From positions 1-64,000 of the forward strand of contig CAKVHI010000003.1 in the NCBI GenBank assembly GCA_934747965.1: 64,000 nt of DNA, written 5' to 3'. A model generated the notes under the pieces. That model did not search any database, had not been told where the DNA came from, and was given only the letters and a program-made list of their open reading frames with translations. The translations under genes were made by a program, and so were the position numbers. Positions 37,211 through 46,785 of this stretch are shown in pieces; position 1 is the stretch's first letter; each line of letters starts with the position of its first letter. Origin of the DNA: an uncultured Clostridia bacterium. Its GTDB lineage: Bacteria > Bacillota > Clostridia > Christensenellales > UBA1242.

Positions 37211-39622
37211 CTAAAAAACTACTCTTTCCAAATTATATGCACTAATTTTGTCGCCAACTTCAAATTTTTCAAAGCCCTCAAGCTTGATACCACATTCAAA
37301 AGTTACACCAACTTCTTTAACATCATCCTTTTTGATTTTCAAACTTTCAAGTTTATATGCTCCAATTTCTTCGCCATTACGAATAACCTTACACAATGCC
37401 CCTCTTTGAATTTTCCCATCAAGAACGATGCTTCCAGCAACAATGCCAATTCCAGTAATTTTGTACACCATTCTAACTTCAGCAGAGCCTGTATAAATTT
37501 CGTTAAATTTAGGTGCAAACATACTCTTCATTTTATTTGTTAAATAGTCTATAACATCATAAATAATTTTTGAATAATAAACTTCGATTTTTTCTTTTTC
37601 GATAATATCTCTTGCCTTGTTATCTGTTTTTGTGTTGAAGCAAATAATAACCGAATTTGTTGTTTTTGCAAGATTTGCATCAGTTTCATTAACATTACCA
37701 ACAGAGCTTGAAATAACATTAACTTTAACTTCTTCACTTTGAATAGCCAAAACACTTTGTTTTAGTGCTTCACTAGAGCCCTGAACATCGGCTTTTATGA
37801 TAACATTTAATTGCTTTTTCATATTGTCTTCGGCTTTATGGAACAAATCTTCTGCCGAAACGCCAGATGAATTAGAAATTCTTTCTCGTTTCAAATTTGT
37901 TTTTCTTTCTTCAATTAGTTGTTTAGACATTTTTTCATCAACAACATAGGCTTTATCCCCTGCTTGAGGCACTGCATCCAAACCTAAAACCGATATAGGC
38001 ATACTTGGTCCAGCAGATTTAACATTTTTACCATTTTCATCAATCATTGCTCTTATTCTTCCAAGTGCAAGACCAACAACCATAGTATCTCCAACATGAA
38101 GCGTTCCGTTTTGAATAAGAATTGTTGCAACCGGACCTTTACCTTTGTCTAGTTTAGATTCAATAACAGAGCCTGTTGCTTTTTGAGTTGGATCGGCTTT
38201 TAAATCTAACACATCGGCTTGTAACAAAACCATCTCAAGCAATTTATCAATATTTTGATTTTGCTTAGCACTTATTGGCACCATAATTGTATCTCCGCCC
38301 CATTCATCGCTCAAAACATCATGGTCAGCAAGTTGTTGTTTTACTTTTTCTATGTTTGCAGTTGGTTTATCAATTTTGTTAATTGCAACAACCATTGGAA
38401 CATTTGCATTTTTTATGTGTTTAATTGCTTCCAAAGTTTGAGGCATCAATCCGTCATCTGCCGCAACAACCAAAATAGCAACATCTGTAATATTTGCACC
38501 ACGCTCACGCATTGCCGTGAAAGCAGCATGACCCGGAGTGTCAATAAAAGTTATCATTCTATTGTTAATCTTAACTGTATAGGCTCCGATATGTTGTGTT
38601 ATACCGCCCGCTTCTCCGCTTATAACATTTGTTTTTCTTATTGCATCCAAAAGAGAGGTTTTGCCGTGGTCAACATGGCCCATAACCGTAACAACTGGTG
38701 CACGCCTAACCAAATTACCCTCAACGGTTTCTCCGACCATTTTGCTTAATTTTTCCTCAAAAGTTTCAGGTTTTTTATATTCAAGACTAACTCCAAGTTC
38801 ACTGCAAACAAGTTCAGCCGTGTCAAAATCAATAGAGCTGTTAATAGTGCTCATAATGCCCAAAATGAATAATTTTTTAACAATTTCAGCAACTGGTTTA
38901 CCAATTTTTTCACTCAAATCTTTAACACTTATGGTTTCAGTATCCATAACGGCTTTATCAATAACAGAAATCACTTGTTGTTGCACTTTTTCTTTCTTAG
39001 TTTTAACTCTTCTATATTTTACGCTTTCGCTTTCATTAAGGTCATCATTAATCAAACTCATTTTAAATTGAGCTTTTTTATTCAATGTCTTTTTCTCTTG
39101 AGTTTGTTCAACAGGTTTTTTCTTAATTCTTGTTCGTTCTTTTTCTTTTAAGTCAATAAGGGGTTCAACAAAACTTGGCTTTCCAAAAGGTTTTTGACCA
39201 GATTTAACAAAAGGTCTTTGTGAATTATTTTTATTGAAAGGACGATCTCCATTAGGTTTGTCTTGCTTGATAAATGGTTTGCCAAAATTACGCTTATCAT
39301 TATCAAAACGCCTTTCTCCGTTAAAAGGTCTGTTTGTTCTGTCAAAAGGTCTTTTAACTTCCTTTTGTTGTTCTTTTTCGGTTCTTTGTTGTTGTAAAAT
39401 AGCCTTTTGTCTTTCTTTTTCTTGTTTTTCCGCTTCTTTTGCTTCTTCAAGTTGTGCAACCTTTAAAGAATTAAATTTTTCCGCAAGTTTTCCACAAAAA
39501 ATATCCAAACTGTCTTTGGCTTTTCTAAGTTCGGCTATACTTTTATCAACAACTTTGTCTTGTCTTAAATTTTCCAAATTTTTGATGTTTTCAATTTTGT
39601 TGTTTTCTTCTTTATTTATCAT
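37211..39622 (-). CDS. infB: Translation initiation factor IF-2
   Basis: 803 aa. The N-terminal 220 residues are charged and low-complexity, with Arg/Pro/Phe repeats ([20 protein letters not shown]). They are followed by the IF2-N fold, the G domain ([26 protein letters not shown]) and domains II-IV. GTP-dependent placement of initiator tRNA. Its start overlaps the rnpM stop region; the ylxQ gene common between them is missing. Confidence 0.97.
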   Translation of the reverse strand: MINKEENNKIENIKNLENLRQDKVVDKSIAELRKAKDSLDIFCGKLAEKFNSLKVAQLEEAKEAEKQEKERQKAILQQQRTEKEQQKEVKRPFDRTNRPFNGERRFDNDKRNFGKPFIKQDKPNGDRPFNKNNSQRPFVKSGQKPFGKPSFVEPLIDLKEKERTRIKKKPVEQTQEKKTLNKKAQFKMSLINDDLNESESVKYRRVKTKKEKVQQQVISVIDKAVMDTETISVKDLSEKIGKPVAEIVKKLFILGIMSTINSSIDFDTAELVCSELGVSLEYKKPETFEEKLSKMVGETVEGNLVRRAPVVTVMGHVDHGKTSLLDAIRKTNVISGEAGGITQHIGAYTVKINNRMITFIDTPGHAAFTAMRERGANITDVAILVVAADDGLMPQTLEAIKHIKNANVPMVVAINKIDKPTANIEKVKQQLADHDVLSDEWGGDTIMVPISAKQNQNIDKLLEMVLLQADVLDLKADPTQKATGSVIESKLDKGKGPVATILIQNGTLHVGDTMVVGLALGRIRAMIDENGKNVKSAGPSMPISVLGLDAVPQAGDKAYVVDEKMSKQLIEERKTNLKRERISNSSGVSAEDLFHKAEDNMKKQLNVIIKADVQGSSEALKQSVLAIQSEEVKVNVISSSVGNVNETDANLAKTTNSVIICFNTKTDNKARDIIEKEKIEVYYSKIIYDVIDYLTNKMKSMFAPKFNEIYTGSAEVRMVYKITGIGIVAGSIVLDGKIQRGALCKVIRNGEEIGAYKLESLKIKKDDVKEVGVTFECGIKLEGFEKFEVGDKISAYNLERVVF

Positions 39623-39623
39623 A

Positions 39624-39875
39624 CTACCCCTTAAATTCTTCTAGTTTCTCATACACTTCATTATTAACGTTGCTTTTAAACACTTTGTTAATTAGTTTAT
39701 TTTTTATTACTTTGTTTATGCATTCAACATCTTTGCAAATATAACAACTTCTTCCATTTTGTGGTGTATCATCAATCAAAATTTTGTTAGAAGTGCTTTT
39801 AGTTATTTTTATTAAATTTGTTTTTGTTTTGTCAAACTTTTGTCTGCAAGCAATACAAGTTCTAATATTTTTCAT
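39624..39875 (-). CDS. rnpM: YlxR family RNA-binding protein RnpM
   Basis: 83 aa. RTCIACRQKFDKTKTNLIKI and GRSCYICKD are the family signatures. YlxR/RnpM binds RNA and modulates RNase P in Gram-positives. ATG 39875 follows AAGGA; a longer frame from 39896 overlaps nusA. Confidence 0.9.
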   Translation of the reverse strand: MKNIRTCIACRQKFDKTKTNLIKITKSTSNKILIDDTPQNGRSCYICKDVECINKVIKNKLINKVFKSNVNNEVYEKLEEFKG

Positions 39876-39876
39876 A

Positions 39877-40983
39877 CTAATCCTTAAACATATCATCTAA
39901 ATCTGTTGGCAAATCTTCAAAAGTATTAACTATAGGTTTTTCTTCCTTACTGCTTTCAGCCTTAACATCAATTTTAATGCCAACCAATCTTGCTGCAAGT
40001 CTAACATTAATTCCGCCCGCACCAATCGCTAAAGATAATTTATCATCAGGAACGATTGCTCTTGTAGTTTTTTCATCAACAAAACTAACGGAATTAACTT
40101 TTCCTGGGCTCAATGCTCTTGCAACAAACACAAGCGGGTCATCAGACCATAAAATAATATCAATTTTTTCGCCATTAAGTTCATTAACAATAGAATTGAT
40201 TCTCATTCCTCTGTTACCAACACAAGCACCAACAGCATCAATGTTTTCATTAGAAGAATAAACTGCAATTTTTGTTCTTTGACCAGCTTCACGGCTAATG
40301 CTTTTTATTTCAACTTCACCATTTTGGATTTCTGGCACCTCAAGTTCAAACAATTTTCTTACAAAACCAGTATTTGCTCTTGAAACTTGAACAACAGGAG
40401 ATTTCACATCATCTTCTCTAATTTTTTTCACATAAACTTTAATTTTTGTGTTAATATAATATTTTTCGCCTTTAATTTGGTCATTTTCTCCCATTACAGC
40501 TTCCAAACCATTGTTTCCAATTTCAACAAAAACATTTTTATTTTCAATTCTTCTAACAATGCCTGTAACAATCTCATCTTCTTTTTCAGTTATTTCGCCA
40601 ATCATTCGTTCTCTTTCAAGTTCACGAAGTTTTTGCATAACAACTTGTTTTGCTGTTTGTGCTGCAATTCTTCCAAAGTCTTTTGGAGTTTCTTCTTTTT
40701 CAACTAAGTCGCCAATCTTATAAGATTTTTTTATAAGTCTTGCATCTTCCAAACTAATTTCTTTATCTGGATCTTCAACCACTTCTTTAACTTCTTTATA
40801 AGAATAAACCCTAATAGTGTTTTTTTCGGGATTCAATTTTACGCTTGCAAGTTTTGCTTCTCCTATGTGTTTTTTATAGGCACTTGTAAGTGCAGTTTCC
40901 AAAGCCTTAACAAAACTTTCCTTGCTTATTTTTCTTTCTCTTTCCAAATCATCTAGTGCTTGAAAAAAATCTTTACTTATCAT
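39877..40983 (-). CDS. nusA: Transcription termination/antitermination factor NusA
   Basis: 368 aa. N-terminal RNAP-binding domain, S1 (residues about 130-200), then KH1 and KH2 (VGACVGNRGMRINSIVNEL; LAIGAGGINVRLAARLVG). The size is normal for Firmicutes, lacking the acidic repeats of E. coli. Confidence 0.97.
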   Translation of the reverse strand: MISKDFFQALDDLERERKISKESFVKALETALTSAYKKHIGEAKLASVKLNPEKNTIRVYSYKEVKEVVEDPDKEISLEDARLIKKSYKIGDLVEKEETPKDFGRIAAQTAKQVVMQKLRELERERMIGEITEKEDEIVTGIVRRIENKNVFVEIGNNGLEAVMGENDQIKGEKYYINTKIKVYVKKIREDDVKSPVVQVSRANTGFVRKLFELEVPEIQNGEVEIKSISREAGQRTKIAVYSSNENIDAVGACVGNRGMRINSIVNELNGEKIDIILWSDDPLVFVARALSPGKVNSVSFVDEKTTRAIVPDDKLSLAIGAGGINVRLAARLVGIKIDVKAESSKEEKPIVNTFEDLPTDLDDMFKD

Positions 40984-40997
40984 TCTATAGTTCTCCT

Positions 40998-41447
40998 TTA
41001 AAACTTAATATAAGGCATTGCCTTTAAATTCTTCGTAATTTTTACTGTTTTTGTTGTGTTTTTTATTTTAAGTTTGACCTCATCATCAAAAACATCCAAC
41101 ACAGTCGCAACTTGTTTTTTGTTGTCAACAAAAATTTCAATTTCTTTGCCTAAAAACCTTTCAAAATCTCGCTTAACCAAAATAGGTCTGTCTAGCCCCA
41201 AACTAGAAACATTAAGACTATAACTTAAATCACAGGTAGGATTAAGTTCATCTAATGGTTCATCCAAGGCCTTAGAAACAGTTTTGCAGTCGTCAAAAGT
41301 TATTCCTTTATCGTTGTAGATAACAATAGTAATATAGCGTTCGCCTTCCACTTCTTCATACTTTGCTTCAACAAATTCATAACCCAAATTTTCAACAATA
41401 GGTTTGCAAAGATTTGAAACATCCTCTATTATTTTTTGTTTGTTCAT
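40998..41447 (-). CDS. rimP: Ribosome maturation factor RimP
   Basis: 149 aa. N-terminal alpha/beta domain (ENLGYEFVEAKYEEVEGERYI), LNPTCDLSYSLNVSSLGLDRPI, and C-terminal SH3-like domain. It has its own promoter and a 5' leader hairpin, and heads the rimP-nusA-rnpM-infB-rbfA operon. AAGGAAGG precedes the ATG. Confidence 0.95.
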   Translation of the reverse strand: MNKQKIIEDVSNLCKPIVENLGYEFVEAKYEEVEGERYITIVIYNDKGITFDDCKTVSKALDEPLDELNPTCDLSYSLNVSSLGLDRPILVKRDFERFLGKEIEIFVDNKKQVATVLDVFDDEVKLKIKNTTKTVKITKNLKAMPYIKF

Positions 41448-41466
41448 AACCTTCCTTTTTAATAAT

Positions 41467-41494
41467 TAGGAGCGGACTTTTTTGCCCACTCCTA
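41467..41494 (-). promoter_or_regulatory. 5' leader hairpin of the rimP-nusA-infB operon
   Basis: On the minus strand TAGGAGTGGGC (41484-41494) pairs over 11 positions with GTCCGCTCCTA (41467-41477) around AAAAAA. It begins within about 10 bases of the predicted transcription start and lacks a following T-run, so it is not a simple terminator. It may stabilise the 5' end or bind a regulator. Confidence 0.6.
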
Positions 41495-41507
41495 ACTTAG
41501 TAATAGT

Positions 41508-41536
41508 ATTTTAACACACTTAAAAAATTTTTGCAA
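41508..41536 (-). promoter_or_regulatory. Promoter of the rimP-nusA-infB operon
   Basis: On the minus strand, TTGCAA (41531-41536), 17 bases, TAAAAT (41508-41513). It lies six bases after the stop of the shortened polC-like gene. Confidence 0.8.
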
Positions 41537-41541
41537 CAATT

Positions 41542-43050
41542 TTAATAAAATTTTTCAACTAATTTTATAAAAACTTTTGCTGTCGCTAAAGCATCATTTA
41601 TCGCCCTATGTGCATTAATTAATGGAACATTCAAGGCTTCAGAAATTGTTTTTAATTTATAATTTCTTAAAAAGATGTGTTTTTTTGCAATATTTAGTGT
41701 ATCCTCCATTTTGTTAGAAAAAACATAATCTATTCGTCTTGAATAATAATCAATAAATCCAAAGTCGAATTGAATATTCTGCCCAACCAAAATGGCATTT
41801 TTTGTGAATTTATAAAAATCAGGAAGTATATCTTCAAGTTGAGGAGCATCTTTAACCATTTCATCAGTTATGCCTGTAATTCTTGTTATTTCTTTGCTGA
41901 TTTTTTGCATAGGATTTACAAATCCCGAAAAAGTTTCAACAATTCTTCCATTTTTAATTTTAACAGCACCAATTTCGGTAACTTTATTGGTTTTGTAATC
42001 AAGCCCTGTTGTTTCAAGGTCAAACACAACAAATTCGTTATTCTGTAAATATTCTTTTTGTACAAAATTATCAAATAAATTTGCTTGGTTAATTTCAACA
42101 TATTCGGTTGGATGAATAAAGCGATAATCATTATATTCCCTGTTTATTTCTTTTTTTGGCTTTTCATATTCACATATTTCACATTTTGCAATAGATTTTA
42201 TCTTAAAACTTAAATTATTATTAAAATTATCCAAACTACCTTGCATTATTATGTCAATTCCATTAACTATAGTTTTTGCAATTTCCAAATTTTTCTTTGA
42301 TGGAAAAAAACTAGCATTAAAAACTTTGTCTAAACATTTAACTATCAAAGCATACCTAATCCCCTTTGTCTGTCCATCCTTTTTTGTAAATTCAATTTCT
42401 TCGATTTTTTCAAGGTGTCCACACAAACAGATATTTTCTTCAGGATTTTTATAATACTCAAATGGATAGCAACTAGTATCTTGAATTTCACCAATAATGT
42501 TTTCAACTTTGTTTACCTTCATTTTGTTAATCAAAATAGGTTCTAGCAAATTGTTTAAAATTTCGTTTTTATGCTCATCAAGATTTTTTTGCTCACACTC
42601 AATAATGTTGGTTGAAATTTCAAAATTATAAAAATATAGACTGTTTAAATATTCTAATATTTTCTGTTTAATAGTCTGAGTTTCACTTTCAGTCAGAGCA
42701 AGAGAAAGACTAATATAAAACGAGTTGTCAGTTTGTTTTGAGTTTATTTCTTTCAAACTGTAGTAGCACGCAACAAAATGAGATTTTAAATAATTTTTAA
42801 TCATGCTGTTTAATCTTTCTTCATCCAAAAAAGCCTTAATAATCTTAATGTTATAATTTATATCAAGATTTCCCACATATTTTTTAACTAAATTTTCAAT
42901 AACATCTTTCTTGCTTAAAAAATCATCATAATTTAATTCTTCACACAAAAAAGTTAGATTAAGTTGATTTTTGCTTTTTTCAAAAACAACTTCGCCTAAC
43001 TTTAAATTATTAACATCATTATTTTTTAAATAATCAAGAATTTTTTCCAT
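41542..43050 (-). CDS. PolC N-terminal/OB/exonuclease protein lacking PHP and polymerase domains
   Basis: 502 aa. Residues about 1-200 resemble the PolC N-terminal region. Residues about 205-310 are its OB domain (VENIIGEIQDT..., LCGHLEKIEEIEFTKKDGQTKGI). Residues 345-500 are a complete DnaQ-like proofreading exonuclease with VFDLETTGLD, GQNIQFDFGFID and HRAINDALATAK. Full PolC is about 1,400-1,450 aa and carries PHP parts around the exonuclease plus the polymerase core; none of that is here. It occupies the normal polC slot between rseP and rimP and has an excellent promoter but no Shine-Dalgarno site. It could supply proofreading in trans or be a repair nuclease. Confidence 0.85.
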   Translation of the reverse strand: MEKILDYLKNNDVNNLKLGEVVFEKSKNQLNLTFLCEELNYDDFLSKKDVIENLVKKYVGNLDINYNIKIIKAFLDEERLNSMIKNYLKSHFVACYYSLKEINSKQTDNSFYISLSLALTESETQTIKQKILEYLNSLYFYNFEISTNIIECEQKNLDEHKNEILNNLLEPILINKMKVNKVENIIGEIQDTSCYPFEYYKNPEENICLCGHLEKIEEIEFTKKDGQTKGIRYALIVKCLDKVFNASFFPSKKNLEIAKTIVNGIDIIMQGSLDNFNNNLSFKIKSIAKCEICEYEKPKKEINREYNDYRFIHPTEYVEINQANLFDNFVQKEYLQNNEFVVFDLETTGLDYKTNKVTEIGAVKIKNGRIVETFSGFVNPMQKISKEITRITGITDEMVKDAPQLEDILPDFYKFTKNAILVGQNIQFDFGFIDYYSRRIDYVFSNKMEDTLNIAKKHIFLRNYKLKTISEALNVPLINAHRAINDALATAKVFIKLVEKFY

Positions 43051-43067
43051 AGTTAAAACTAAAAGAT

Positions 43068-43096
43068 ATTTTAATATGCTTTAAAAAATTTGTCAA
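43068..43096 (-). promoter_or_regulatory. Promoter of the polC-like gene
   Basis: On the minus strand, TTGACA (43091-43096), 17 bases, TAAAAT (43068-43073). The predicted leader is only about 10 bases. Confidence 0.85.
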
Positions 43097-43097
43097 G

Positions 43098-44114
43098 TTA
43101 AAATATTAAGTGATACAAATCAGCTATAATTACAATAGCAAACAAAACAATAAGCCCTATGGTATGAATACGATTTTCAACCTTCTGATTGATTGGTTTT
43201 CCTCTTATCCATTCAACTGTCGTGAACACCATTTTAGACCCGTCAAGAGCCGGAATTGGAAGCCAATTAAATATTGCAAGGTTTGTTGACAATAGTGGTA
43301 ATAACACCAAAATATTACTTGCCCCCTGCATAGACAAGGTTGCCATCGTTTTGATTGTGGTTATTGGTCCACCCAAATTTGAGAGTGCCAATCTTCCCGT
43401 TAACAAATGCCAGAACAAAACTAAAATTTGCCACCCCAGAACAAAAGTAAAAGGAATACACTTTAAAAGTGCTTCGCCAAAACTATATGGAACACTTGTC
43501 ATATTTATGCCAACTTTAACACTTTTGTCTGTATCTTCAAAAAATTTAAGATTAATATCTTGTGTTTCACCATTTCTTACAACAGTGATAGTCGCAGTTT
43601 CACCAGCCTTATATTTTAAAAGTAAATCTGTAAAATTATTTCCGTTAATAAAACTTATTTTTGTTCCCTCAACATGAGTGATAATGTCGCCGACCAACAA
43701 TTCATCTTGTCTTTGACCATTAATTTCAACTATATTTGTAATTTTTGGAATATCATATCCAACACTTACAAGCAAAATAAACGAAAATATAATCGCGCTT
43801 AAAAAATTAAAAAATGCCCCAAAAAACAAAACAATCAACCGTTTCCAAGGTTTTTGTTTCATAAAACTTGTTTCTGTTTCTTTATCTGATTCTTCCCCGT
43901 CAAAAGCACAATATCCCCCAAGAGGCACGCACCTTATAGAGAATTTTTCCCCATTTTTTTTGTTTGTTTTAGAAAACAGCGCAGGACCAAAACCAATCGA
44001 AAATTCATTAATTTTAAATCCTAACATCTTTCCTGCAGTGTAATGACCAAATTCGTGAATTGTTACCATAAAAAGCAAAATCACTATTGCTAAAAGAATA
44101 TATAAAACTATCAA
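43098..44114 (-). CDS. rseP: Site-2 intramembrane zinc protease RseP
   Basis: 338 aa. The zinc motif HEFGH lies in the first membrane helix (VTIHEFGHYTAG). A PDZ domain follows, and LNWLPIPALDGSKM supplies the third ligand region. It cleaves membrane-bound anti-sigma factors and signal peptide remnants. A TTG at 44114, five bases after AAAGGAG, is the likely start; the frame upstream to 44147 has no site. dxr, usually between cdsA and rseP, is absent. Confidence 0.93.
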   Translation of the reverse strand: MIVLYILLAIVILLFMVTIHEFGHYTAGKMLGFKINEFSIGFGPALFSKTNKKNGEKFSIRCVPLGGYCAFDGEESDKETETSFMKQKPWKRLIVLFFGAFFNFLSAIIFSFILLVSVGYDIPKITNIVEINGQRQDELLVGDIITHVEGTKISFINGNNFTDLLLKYKAGETATITVVRNGETQDINLKFFEDTDKSVKVGINMTSVPYSFGEALLKCIPFTFVLGWQILVLFWHLLTGRLALSNLGGPITTIKTMATLSMQGASNILVLLPLLSTNLAIFNWLPIPALDGSKMVFTTVEWIRGKPINQKVENRIHTIGLIVLFAIVIIADLYHLIF

Positions 44115-44196
44115 ATTTACTCCTTTATAATCTAAACAATTTAACAAATTTAAATTTTTAAATAAAATTTATTTTCAATATTAATTATATTCCTTT

Positions 44197-45132
44197 TTAA
44201 AAAATAAATAACAAGAAAAATAACAAAGTAAAGAAAACTGAAAAACTTATACCGTCAAGTCTATCCATAAATCCGCCATGCCCAGGGAAAATTGATGAAT
44301 AGTCTTTTGTGCGTGCTTTTCTTTTTATGATAGAAGCACAAATATCGCCTATTTCACTTAAAATAGAGGCTAAGATTGTGTATATAACAATTATATATGC
44401 TGGAAGCATAGCCTCTAAAAGCCCGCAAGCAACAAAAATTCCATAAATTCCAAAGCCAAATATAATTCCACCCAAAATGCCACCAACAGCCCCACTTATT
44501 GTTTTGTTAGGACTAATTAATGGGCAAAGTTTTGGACCCTTAATTAAACTTCCAACAAAATAAGCAAAAGTGTCTGTTGCGACTGTGGTCAAAATTGGAA
44601 GAAGCAATAAAAACAATCCAAAATCAACTTGTCCAAAACGAGAAATATTTAAATATTCAAAATTAGCAATATTGTTTATAAAAAACATACTTGAAAGCAA
44701 AAGTGCAGGATAAAGCATTATAAATCCAGTAAGCAACACTTTGTTTGTGCAAAATTCAACAAATGTTTTTGTTAATTTTGTTTTTTCAAACTCAGTTTTA
44801 AGTTTGTTTTTAGTTAAAAAAACAACTAACATTTCAACAAGCATTAAAAGAACAATAATTGCCAAAAACATAAGCAAAATAAACCAAATATTAAGTTTAT
44901 ATTTCATACCCAAAAAGAACGCACAATAGCATAAAATTGGATAAATTGTGATTAATGTTCCGTTATTAAGTCTGCCACTTCGATTAAAAACCCTTGAAAC
45001 TTCATTTGCTGACACAATAATAACCAAACACAACAAAGCATCAAAAATATATGTGCTAACAAATTGCCTAAGCACAAAAACTAACGCAACAACAATATTC
45101 AATATAATCGCTGTTATAACTCTTTGTTTCAT
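44197..45132 (-). CDS. cdsA: Phosphatidate cytidylyltransferase
   Basis: 311 aa polytopic membrane enzyme making CDP-diacylglycerol. The signature SEIGDICASIIKRKARTKDYSSIFPGHGGFMDRLD near the C-terminus is complete (SxxGDxxxSxxKR...DxxxxxPGHGGxxDRxD). ATG 45132 follows GAGGAG; the longer frame overlaps uppS. Confidence 0.95.
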   Translation of the reverse strand: MKQRVITAIILNIVVALVFVLRQFVSTYIFDALLCLVIIVSANEVSRVFNRSGRLNNGTLITIYPILCYCAFFLGMKYKLNIWFILLMFLAIIVLLMLVEMLVVFLTKNKLKTEFEKTKLTKTFVEFCTNKVLLTGFIMLYPALLLSSMFFINNIANFEYLNISRFGQVDFGLFLLLLPILTTVATDTFAYFVGSLIKGPKLCPLISPNKTISGAVGGILGGIIFGFGIYGIFVACGLLEAMLPAYIIVIYTILASILSEIGDICASIIKRKARTKDYSSIFPGHGGFMDRLDGISFSVFFTLLFFLLFIF

Positions 45133-45139
45133 ATTCTCC

Positions 45140-45829
45140 TCACGCTTTCCCAAAACGCCTTTCTCGTTTGTTATAATCTTTTAAAGCCTTTGTTAAAGTC
45201 TTTTTATCAAAATCTGGCCATAAAGTTTTTGTAAAATAAAGTTCAGCATAAGCCAAATCATAAAGCATAAAATTTGACAATCTTTCTTCGCCACTTGTTC
45301 TGATAACAAAATCTAAATCTGGCAAATCTTTGGTGTAAAGCAAGTGCTTAAAACTTTCTTCATCTACCCTTTCAATTCCAAGTTTTATGGCGTTATTGCA
45401 AGCATTTATAATATCTTGCCTACCACCATAATTAAGGCACATATTAACAATCATTCTATTATTATTTTTTGTTTTTTCAATGCATTTAGCCAAACTTTTT
45501 TGTAAATTTTCTGGAAGCCTAGACAAATCTCCGCTTATCACCAATCTAATGTTTTTATCATTAAATTCATCAAGGTCAGATTTAATGTAATCATCCAAAA
45601 GTTCAAAAATGTTGTCTATTTCCTCTTTATCTCGCTTGAAATTTTCAGTTGAAAACACAAAAAAAGAACAAAATTTTATGCCAAAATCTAAGCAAGCATT
45701 AATTGTTTTCTTAACTGCCTTAACACCTTCATTGTGCCCAAATTTTCTTGGAAGCAACCGCCTTTTTGCCCACCTTCCGTTGCCATCAATTATAAAGCCA
45801 ATATGATAAGGTAATTTGTTTATTTTCAT
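45140..45829 (-). CDS. uppS: Undecaprenyl diphosphate synthase
   Basis: 229 aa cis-prenyltransferase. HIGFIIDGNGRWAKRR holds the catalytic Asp, and FVIRTSGEERLSNFMLYDLAYAELYF the C-terminal motif. It builds the lipid carrier for peptidoglycan. Conserved place between frr and cdsA. Confidence 0.96.
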   Translation of the reverse strand: MKINKLPYHIGFIIDGNGRWAKRRLLPRKFGHNEGVKAVKKTINACLDFGIKFCSFFVFSTENFKRDKEEIDNIFELLDDYIKSDLDEFNDKNIRLVISGDLSRLPENLQKSLAKCIEKTKNNNRMIVNMCLNYGGRQDIINACNNAIKLGIERVDEESFKHLLYTKDLPDLDFVIRTSGEERLSNFMLYDLAYAELYFTKTLWPDFDKKTLTKALKDYNKRERRFGKA

Positions 45830-45836
45830 AATCCCC

Positions 45837-46025
45837 CTAAACTTCTAATTTGAATTTATCAAAATATAAAATCAATTTATTGTTTATATATTCAAATTTA
45901 ACCAAAAGTTGTGTATCAAAAAACTTGTTTTCATCAAATTCCACAATATCATATTCAACTTTTTCTTCATTTAAAAGTTTCAAAACTTCATTTTTTGGAT
46001 ATCCAATAAAATTTTCAATTTTCAT
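45837..46025 (-). CDS. Small protein between frr and uppS, PASTA-like
   Basis: 62 aa. The ATG overlaps the frr stop codon (TAATG) and the stop lies eight bases before uppS, so it is almost certainly translated. The segment NFIGYPKNEVLKLLNEEKVEYDIVEF resembles the core of a single PASTA-type fold, but there is no membrane segment. Function unknown. Confidence 0.6.
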   Translation of the reverse strand: MKIENFIGYPKNEVLKLLNEEKVEYDIVEFDENKFFDTQLLVKFEYINNKLILYFDKFKLEV

Positions 46026-46588
46026 TAAATTTCCATAATTTCCTTTTCTTTGTCTTGCGAAATTTTGTCAATTTTTGCAATATAATCATCCAATATTTTT
46101 TGCACTTCTTTTTCGCTCAATTTTTCGCCATCTTCAGTAATTAAATTATCTTTTTTAAGTTGTTTTACATTATCAAGAGCAACTCTTCTTTCATTTCTTG
46201 CACTAACTTTAACTTCTTCAGCAATCTTTTTTGTTTGTTTAACAAGTTCTTTTCTTCTTTCTTCCGTCAAAACCGGAAAAACAAGCCTAATAACTTTGCC
46301 ATCATCATTAGGATTTATCCCAATATTTGCCTCATTAATTGCTTTAACAACTTCTTTAATCATACTGGTGTCCCAAAGAGAAATTAAAAGCATTCGTGGC
46401 TCAGGAACAGAAATATTAGCCATTTGATAAAGAGGAGTTGGTGTTCCGTAGTAATCTACCAAAACTTTATCTAATATCTTCGGATTTGCTCTTCCCGCCC
46501 TTACAGAAGAAAATTCAACATTTAAGTGGTTGATAACTTTTTCTAAATTTTGTTTAAGTTCATCATAAACTTCTTTTTGTGTTGTCAT
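46025..46588 (-). CDS. frr: Ribosome recycling factor
   Basis: 187 aa. Typical RAGRANPKILDKVLVDYYGTPTPL and NDDGKVIRLVFPVLTEERRKELVK. It splits post-termination ribosomes with EF-G. AAAGGAG precedes the ATG. The usual upstream partner pyrH is missing. A small inverted repeat TTTGTGAA/TTCACAAA (about 46601-46626) lies in its leader. Confidence 0.97.
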   Translation of the reverse strand: MTTQKEVYDELKQNLEKVINHLNVEFSSVRAGRANPKILDKVLVDYYGTPTPLYQMANISVPEPRMLLISLWDTSMIKEVVKAINEANIGINPNDDGKVIRLVFPVLTEERRKELVKQTKKIAEEVKVSARNERRVALDNVKQLKKDNLITEDGEKLSEKEVQKILDDYIAKIDKISQDKEKEIMEI

Positions 46589-46735
46589 AAAATACTCCTT
46601 TAAAGTTTGTGAATAGTATTTTCACAAAATATACAAGAATATAATACTAAATTTAAAGCAAAAATGCAAATAAAAAATAACTATTAAATTTTATTTTTTG
46701 TAAAAAAACTAAAAATTTAACAATTAAAAAAACTA

Positions 46736-46764
46736 TTGAAATTTTTTACTATATGTGATATTAT
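46736..46764 (+). promoter_or_regulatory. Promoter of the zinc-ribbon/PHP operon
   Basis: TTGAAA (46736-46741), 17 bases, extended -10 TGATATTAT (TATTAT at 46759-46764). Confidence 0.8.
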
Positions 46765-46785
46765 ATAATTATATAAGAGGTGCTT

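Noticed and set aside
38255..38749. 164-codon plus-strand open frame antisense to infB
   Set aside because: Shadow of the IF-2 G-domain region; composition rich in Cys/Asn/Ile and no ribosome site.
39234..39644. 136-codon plus-strand open frame antisense to the infB N-terminus
   Set aside because: Ser/Leu/Phe-rich shadow of the charged low-complexity part of IF-2.
43189..43677. 162-codon plus-strand open frame antisense to rseP
   Set aside because: No ribosome site or promoter, and rseP is certain on the other strand.
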